Shown: piece by piece, positions 7,150 through 11,703 of the stretch | How the letters are laid out: each line of letters starts with the position of its first letter | Numbering within the stretch: position 1 is the first letter of the stretch | Assembly (NCBI GenBank): GCA_018399915.1 | Contig: JAGYNW010000047.1 | Location: 1 to 11,703 of the forward strand | DNA from: Candidatus Omnitrophota bacterium | GTDB lineage: Bacteria; Omnitrophota; Gorgyraeia; Zapsychrales; Zapsychraceae | Direction: 5' to 3' | DNA length: 11,703 nucleotides | Position numbers and translations under genes: made by a program | The notes under the pieces: generated by a model | Told to the model about the DNA's origin: nothing | Seen by the model: the letters and a program-made list of their open reading frames with translations, nothing else | Databases searched by the model: none

Positions 7150-8249
7150 AATGTGTGTTCCCGCACTTTTTCGTAAACTGCCAGCGTTTTTTCAACCATA
7201 GTATCGGCCGAATATCTCTTTTTCGCCTGCATTTTAGCCAATTTCCCCATTTTCATAGCCGCTTGCTTATTTCTTAAAAGAAAGATGATCGCCTCGGATA
7301 AATCTCCAACATCACCTTGCCGCACTAAAATCCCGGTCTTTCCATCTTCAATAATATCTGGCAAGCCCCCGACATTAGAAGCAACAACGGGCAACCCCGC
7401 AGCCTGAGCCTCCATCACAGAGATGCCCAGGCCTTCTTGACGTGATGGCATGACAAATACATCAAAAATCGGTAAGATTTCTGATGTCTTATTAATTTTC
7501 GGCAAAAAAATGACCTTATCCACTAAATCTAAAGTAGATACCAACCGCCTTAAGGCGTTTTCCATTTTCCCTTCTCCTACTAAAAACAATTTTGCTTGCG
7601 GGAAAGATGCCACCACCTTATGAAATGCGGCTACCAGCAAATCTTGTCCTTTCACATCCGATAATCTAGCGATAATACCGATGACGGGATGCTTACCTAA
7701 ATGATATCGTCTACGCAGCCTAATTTTACTTTCTTCATCCACAGGTTCAAATTGATTAAGATTGATCCCGTTTACTATCAACTCGATCTGATTATCCGAA
7801 ACATGAAAATCTTCTTTCAAGTGTTTGACAACCGGGCTACTGATTGCGATAACACGGTCACCCCAACAAGGAAAAAGCTTACGGGAGAAATGTGCTTTAA
7901 AATAGCCATGACAGGTAGAAACATAAGGACATCCGGTTAAACGCTTTGTTAATTGTCCCATAATTTGGGTAACCCGGGTCTGAGCATGGATGATCTCAAT
8001 ATCATTTTTAACAATAAATTTTTTTAAATTTATCAAATTGCCATAAAGTTTAAAACTCAATTCAGACTTTGTACGGATATCGATTGAATGCAATTTTGCC
8101 CCTGCCGATAAAAATTCAGACTCTTGATCCCCTCCACTTGAGATCACAAAGACATTATGCCCCCTATGGACGAATCCTTGCGTAAGTGTCAGCAGGTAAG
8201 TGGTAATACCCCCCGTGTTCAAATGTTTTGACAAATATAAAATATTCAT
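7146..8249 (-). CDS. Glycosyltransferase family 4 (GT-B fold)
   Basis: A retaining glycosyltransferase of 367 residues, probably adding a sugar from a nucleotide donor to the LPS core or a linked glycan. The N-terminal domain starts MNILYLSKHLNTGGITTYLL (1-20), the usual Gly-Gly acceptor loop, and contains STCHGYFK (111-118). The C-terminal donor domain has GIIARLSDVKG (191-201), LVGEGKME (223-230), and the EX7E motif EGLGISVME (E272, E280) followed by AGLPVVASNVGGLPDIIEDG (284-303). The frame extends upstream to a GTG at 8282 and an ATG at 8270, but ATG 8249 has GAGG 8 bases upstream and puts the first strand at the N-terminus, so I use it. It overlaps the downstream GT9 gene by 4 bases. Shared segments (TCHGY, DIIEDGKTGILV) make it a paralogue of the GT4 half of the fused protein upstream. 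Donor sugar unknown. Confidence 0.9.
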   Translation of the reverse strand: MNILYLSKHLNTGGITTYLLTLTQGFVHRGHNVFVISSGGDQESEFLSAGAKLHSIDIRTKSELSFKLYGNLINLKKFIVKNDIEIIHAQTRVTQIMGQLTKRLTGCPYVSTCHGYFKAHFSRKLFPCWGDRVIAISSPVVKHLKEDFHVSDNQIELIVNGINLNQFEPVDEESKIRLRRRYHLGKHPVIGIIARLSDVKGQDLLVAAFHKVVASFPQAKLFLVGEGKMENALRRLVSTLDLVDKVIFLPKINKTSEILPIFDVFVMPSRQEGLGISVMEAQAAGLPVVASNVGGLPDIIEDGKTGILVRQGDVGDLSEAIIFLLRNKQAAMKMGKLAKMQAKKRYSADTMVEKTLAVYEKVREHTL

Positions 8250-8257
8250 TTCTAAAT

Positions 8258-8261
8258 CCTC
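8258..8261 (-). promoter_or_regulatory. Ribosome binding site deciding the GT4 start
   Basis: Minus-strand GAGG lies 8 bases before the ATG at 8249. The more upstream in-frame starts (ATG 8270, GTG 8282) have none. The 126-base gap back to the fused glycosyltransferase gene holds no convincing promoter or terminator. Confidence 0.6.
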
Positions 8262-8375
8262 AAAAGACATAGTTTTTGTCACAGCTAACTACAAAAAGCA
8301 ATGCTTATCAGAATGCGTCAAACCCAACGACAATCATACTCCATTGAGATAAAAAGAGCTACACATGACTCTGGC

Positions 8376-10469
8376 TCAAGTATATTGCAATACGAGCTTT
8401 GCGACCTCTTCCGCCGTAATATTCCGCATGCAGGCATGAGTTAAAATTTTACAAAAAGCATTATAACAAGGAGAACATTCCAAATCCTTTTTAATGATGG
8501 AAATCTTTCGTGCTGGCGGCCGATGCCTTTCTGGCGCCGTGGGCCCAAATAAAGCTACAATGGGTGTCCCCATAGCCGCCGCGATATGTAACGGAGCAGA
8601 ATCCTGGGTTATGAAAACTTTACATTTTTTAATCAAAACAGCCAATTGAAGAACATCGGTTTTTCCAATAAAAACAGCCGGCTTAGATTTTGTCAAAGCT
8701 AAAAGTTGCATCCCTAGTTCTTTATCCTCTTCCACTCCTGTCAAAATAACGCGAATATTATAACTTGTTAAGATATCACAGAGACTTGCCATCTGCTCTA
8801 TAGGCCAATTCTTTGTTTTCCATTTGGCAGAAGCAGAGATATTAATGCCGACCATCTTATTTTTTTCACTAAGCCACTCTGTCTGCAGTAATCCCGTAAT
8901 ATATTTTTTGTCTTGTGCCGAAGGCCATAATTCAAGAAAATTATTTTCTTTATATGGGATTCCTAGCATATTCAATACTTGAAATTGGTGCTGTACCGCA
9001 GGTATCTCCTGTAAAGGATTTTTCACGGGATTGGAGAGTAGAAAACCACATTTTTTGTTGTTATATCCATAAGTTTCTCTTGCAAAGCTTAAAAATGCCA
9101 AAAGATGACTTTTAGTATTATTTTGCAAATCAATGATTTTATCAAATCTGTATTTTCGTAACTTGCGTGATAATTTCAAAAATTTCAAAAAATTCTTATC
9201 TTTATTCTTATGATCAAATACAATAATGCCATCTAGGTATGGACAATTTTGTAATATCTTTCTCGACTCCTCGCCGATCAAACAATATATTTTGGCTTTT
9301 GGAAAATTCTTCCTGGTAGCTTTAACAGAGGCCGTGGCCAAAACAACATCTCCGATAGAACTAATCTTTATAAGAAGTATATTTAATGAACTCTGTAACT
9401 CTTCGTATACCTCCAATGTTCTTTCTGCCATTCTTTCAAGAGTATAATTCGTAACCAATTTCTTCTTCGCCGCCACAACCATCCCCTCAACTAACGACTT
9501 ATCCTTTAACAATCGGAGAACTTCACTGCCCATTTGTTCCGTATCTTTAGGCATAACCAGAATACCTGTTTTCCCATCTTCGATAATATCCACAACCCCG
9601 CCAACTTTTGTGGCAACAACCGGAACACCTAATGCCTGGGCTTCCAGAATAACCCGACCGAATGCTTCTTGTGTTATGGTTGATAGAACCAAAACATCAC
9701 ATTGGGCTAACAACTCCGGGACATCCTTCCGAACACCCAAGAATTCCACATTCTTTGACAAGCCGAGCCTTCGCACCAAAACTTCTAATTCTCGCTTATA
9801 AGATTCTTTCTTCGGAGGGACATCTCCAATTATCCATATCTTTGCATAAGGCACTGTTCTGACCACCTTGGCCATGGCTTTAATAAAATAAAGGTGTCCC
9901 TTTAATGGCGTGATTCTTCCCACGATCGCAATAGTACACGTTGCTTCTTTGTCCCTTTTTCTTTTCGCCTTTATATTAAATCTTTCAAAATTGACACTGC
10001 GGGGAATGCAGCGGATAGCGCTTGAAGACACTTTAAAATCATCTATCATATGTCTTCCGATCACTTCGCTGGGAACGATCACATACTTAGACCATCCCAT
10101 AATTTGACTGAAGATCCGATTTTTATAATAGCCATGACAGGTGGTAATAAAAAACGCTTTTGTCTTGCGACAAGCAAAATACGCTATCCAAGCCGGAACT
10201 CGAGATCTGGCATGTACAACCTCAATCTCCTCATCAACGATAATCTTTCTCAATTTCTTAACCATGCGAATCATGGTAAATAAAGATTTCTTATGGACAG
10301 CAAGGCTATAATGACGCGTGCCTTGTGATTCAATATATTCGACCATAGCGCCCCCGGCAGAAACAACAACAGACTTATGCCCATGCTTCACCAAATAATT
10401 AGCGAAATCCACTGTCCCTGTTTCTACCCCGCCTACATTCATTTCAGGAAGAATTTGTAAAATATTCAT
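8376..10469 (-). CDS. Bifunctional glycosyltransferase: GT4 domain fused to GT9 (heptosyltransferase-like) domain
   Basis: One uninterrupted frame of 697 residues carrying two complete transferases. Residues 1 to about 355 are GT4: MNILQILPEMNVGGVETGTV (1-20), TTCHGYYK (109-116), IVGRITPLKG (182-191), the EX7E motif EAFGRVILE (E268, E276), then DIIEDGKTGILV (294-305). From about residue 362 a full GT9 domain starts at LNILLIKISSIGDVVLATAS (362-381), with AKWKTKNW (548-555), TQDSAPLHIAAAMGTPIVAL (621-640), FGPTAPE (641-647), and a Cys tail (C665, C668, C673, C680). The linker is only about six residues and no ATG, GTG or TTG lies at the domain border, so this is a real fusion. The GT9 motif reads DSAPLH rather than DSGPLH. 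I prefer ATG 10469, preceded by AGTGA, over GTG 10478. Likely role: two successive sugar additions to the core. Donors and acceptors cannot be read from sequence. Confidence 0.88.
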   Translation of the reverse strand: MNILQILPEMNVGGVETGTVDFANYLVKHGHKSVVVSAGGAMVEYIESQGTRHYSLAVHKKSLFTMIRMVKKLRKIIVDEEIEVVHARSRVPAWIAYFACRKTKAFFITTCHGYYKNRIFSQIMGWSKYVIVPSEVIGRHMIDDFKVSSSAIRCIPRSVNFERFNIKAKRKRDKEATCTIAIVGRITPLKGHLYFIKAMAKVVRTVPYAKIWIIGDVPPKKESYKRELEVLVRRLGLSKNVEFLGVRKDVPELLAQCDVLVLSTITQEAFGRVILEAQALGVPVVATKVGGVVDIIEDGKTGILVMPKDTEQMGSEVLRLLKDKSLVEGMVVAAKKKLVTNYTLERMAERTLEVYEELQSSLNILLIKISSIGDVVLATASVKATRKNFPKAKIYCLIGEESRKILQNCPYLDGIIVFDHKNKDKNFLKFLKLSRKLRKYRFDKIIDLQNNTKSHLLAFLSFARETYGYNNKKCGFLLSNPVKNPLQEIPAVQHQFQVLNMLGIPYKENNFLELWPSAQDKKYITGLLQTEWLSEKNKMVGINISASAKWKTKNWPIEQMASLCDILTSYNIRVILTGVEEDKELGMQLLALTKSKPAVFIGKTDVLQLAVLIKKCKVFITQDSAPLHIAAAMGTPIVALFGPTAPERHRPPARKISIIKKDLECSPCYNAFCKILTHACMRNITAEEVAKLVLQYT

Positions 10470-10488
10470 AAGTTTCACTTTTTGAAGG

Positions 10489-10494
10489 ATTATA
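10489..10494 (-). promoter_or_regulatory. Possible -10 element upstream of the GT4-GT9 fusion gene
   Basis: A perfect TATAAT (in context GCGTCTATAATCC) reads on the minus strand about 20 bases before the ATG at 10469, in the 93-base gap after the ELM1-type gene. No good -35 hexamer is found at 16-18 bases, and there is no extended -10 TG. A transcript from here would have a leader of only about 12 bases. Confidence 0.2.
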
Positions 10495-10562
10495 GACGCA
10501 ATGGAATGACTTCCTTGCAGGATTCATTCTTTCAAATCAAACGAAGACATGAATTTAAGAAA

Positions 10563-11687
10563 TCATATAATCTTCCGCACCGCTTCTAAAATAATCTGAT
10601 TATCATCTATCGGCTTTGTATTGATTTTATTCTTGGCTACATCATAGATTGCATGCCCAATATCCCGCACATTAAATGAACGAATATATCCCTGCGAATT
10701 AAGTCTTTCAATTATGAGTTTATGTTTATTGTAAACCTTTAAAACTTTGGCTCTGCTTTGCGGACAAAAAACTATGGCATTCTTACCTGTTGCCGCGGCC
10801 TCGGAAATCATAGAAATACTGTCCCCCGAAATGACAAGGATATCAGATAAGGCGAGAATACCTCCCACGGCCTCCGGCACATTATTTTTACTCGCCAGGA
10901 TAAGTAATGAACAAGAGGCATCTTTTTTAAAATTCTTCAATAGAATTTTTTCAATGCTCTCCGGCGTCCTGCGCGATGTCGTAATCAAAATGGTAGCCTT
11001 CAACTCCCTCGCAACCTCTTTGACTTGATGCGCCAGGATACGAATCTGATCATCCGATAAATAAACATTATTTGAATCTCCTCCGATCAGAATTCCTATC
11101 TTCTTCCTAAAATTATTTTTAAGATGGGAAAAATGCTCGAGCAATAATTCTGATTGCTCCTTCAGATAAATTTTTGTGATCAGGTTAGGCGCCGCATTCG
11201 TAATTGCGACATTAGCGCTATAATTTCCCTTCTTAGGAGCATCATGCTGAGGCAGGACAACTAAATCAAATCGATTATATTTCAACAAACCAGGTTTTAA
11301 AATAACAATGCTTTTTGCGTTATGATCATGCGACATAAAACTGTTGATGCCAGCGATAGAAGAACCGCAGGAGATGATAAAGTCAGTTTTAACCGCCATA
11401 ATCTCTTTAAAAGAATCCTCTGTCAATAACCACTTAAAAAACTCTAATCTGCCTTGATGTATTAAAGGATGTGAAAGTAAACTGACAAGAGAAAAAGACC
11501 TGGCAATGAATTTGTTTTTAAAGGCTACCTCGACAATTTGGATATCCGATTGTATCTGCCTTTCTGATAATGCCTTTTGAACCGAATTTGCGACAGCTTG
11601 TGATTGCCTCAGATGTCCAACTTTTCCATCAAACAAAATAGTTACATGGGCTTCCTTGGAATATTTCCATATTTTATAAAACCACAT
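10563..11687 (-). CDS. ELM1/GtrOC1-type putative glycosyltransferase (start uncertain, open to window edge)
   Basis: Resembles the family named after plant mitochondrial fission protein ELM1 (formerly DUF1022), whose bacterial members are treated as putative glycosyltransferases with a GT-B-like fold. Motifs: LFDGKVGHLRQSQAV (18-32, matching the family DGKxGHxxQS), CGSSIAG (107-113), FDLVVLPQHD (140-149), IGILIGGDS (197-205), TTSRRTPES (236-244), and SGDSISMISEAAATGKNA (287-304), the best family signature. The final strands and helices are present, so the C-terminus is complete. The ATG at 11687 has no ribosome site, and the frame stays open upstream to base 11703, so the true start may lie outside the window. 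Fourteen residues precede the first conserved strand, slightly more than usual. Position at the head of a heptose/Kdo cluster suggests a role in LPS or surface glycan assembly, but its substrate is unknown. Confidence 0.8.
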   Translation of the reverse strand: MWFYKIWKYSKEAHVTILFDGKVGHLRQSQAVANSVQKALSERQIQSDIQIVEVAFKNKFIARSFSLVSLLSHPLIHQGRLEFFKWLLTEDSFKEIMAVKTDFIISCGSSIAGINSFMSHDHNAKSIVILKPGLLKYNRFDLVVLPQHDAPKKGNYSANVAITNAAPNLITKIYLKEQSELLLEHFSHLKNNFRKKIGILIGGDSNNVYLSDDQIRILAHQVKEVARELKATILITTSRRTPESIEKILLKNFKKDASCSLLILASKNNVPEAVGGILALSDILVISGDSISMISEAAATGKNAIVFCPQSRAKVLKVYNKHKLIIERLNSQGYIRSFNVRDIGHAIYDVAKNKINTKPIDDNQIILEAVRKII

Positions 11688-11703
11688 ATATTCATTGAGG
11701 TTT

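Noticed and set aside
8296..8306. Inverted repeat AAGCAATGCTT followed on the minus strand by a T-run, a possible terminator
   Set aside because: The stem is only 4-5 base pairs with almost no loop and low GC content; too weak for an intrinsic terminator, and the genes continue in the same direction.
9370..9400. Possible frameshift or assembly artefact joining two glycosyltransferase genes
   Set aside because: The frame is continuous, both domains are complete, and no start codon lies at the border, so a true fusion is the simpler reading. Reads were not available to confirm it.
10479..10562. Short frames in the gap, such as MSSFDLKE
   Set aside because: Eight codons, no conserved feature and no ribosome site; not enough to call a leader peptide.
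1..11703. Search for CRISPR arrays, tandem repeats, tRNA or rRNA genes, phage or defence genes
   Set aside because: No regularly spaced repeats, no cloverleaf-like sequence and no such protein motifs were seen; coding genes fill nearly the whole window.

Overview
The window is a single-direction gene cluster: eleven genes, all on the minus strand and read from high to low coordinates, with short gaps or 4-base overlaps. It encodes assembly of the inner core of lipopolysaccharide. The downstream half makes the activated sugar Kdo and phosphorylates heptose. The upstream half encodes seven glycosyltransferase domains on six polypeptides. Base composition is AT-rich and AT-rich codons are used freely. 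Kdo and heptose genes mean a Gram-negative (diderm) bacterium. The gene mix (kinase-only heptose enzyme, cysteine-type KdsA, many GT9 paralogues, an ELM1-type transferase) reminds me of uncultivated PVC-related lineages such as Omnitrophota, but that is an impression from memory, not proven by the sequence.

Layout in transcription order. 11687-10563: ELM1/GtrOC1-type putative glycosyltransferase, reading frame open to the window edge. 10469-8376: a long protein fusing a GT4 domain to a GT9 (heptosyltransferase) domain. 8249-7146 and 7149-6103: a separate GT4 gene overlapping a separate waaF-like GT9 gene, the same two-domain pair as the fusion but split. 6101-5124 and 5115-4018: two more GT9 genes, the second divergent. 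4017-3888: an AT-rich gap that seems to hold the eroded tail of a Y1-type transposase on the plus strand and perhaps a promoter. 3887-2868: heptose-7-phosphate kinase (HldA/RfaE1). 2821-2102 kdsB, 2105-1266 kdsA, 1230-271 kdsD/kpsF, and 244 to the window edge kdsC (truncated).

Together KdsD (ribulose-5-P to arabinose-5-P), KdsA (condensation with PEP), KdsC (dephosphorylation) and KdsB (CMP activation) give the whole route to CMP-Kdo. HldA supplies one step toward ADP-heptose, and the GT9 proteins are the expected users of ADP-heptose. The Kdo transferase WaaA, the other heptose enzymes (GmhA, GmhB, HldC) and lipid A genes are not in the window. There is no gene-free stretch longer than 300 bases, and I saw no RNA genes, CRISPR arrays or intact mobile elements. 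I found no defence or otherwise unknown system. The most unusual items are the GT4-GT9 fusion beside its unfused counterpart, the divergent GT9, and the transposase relic.
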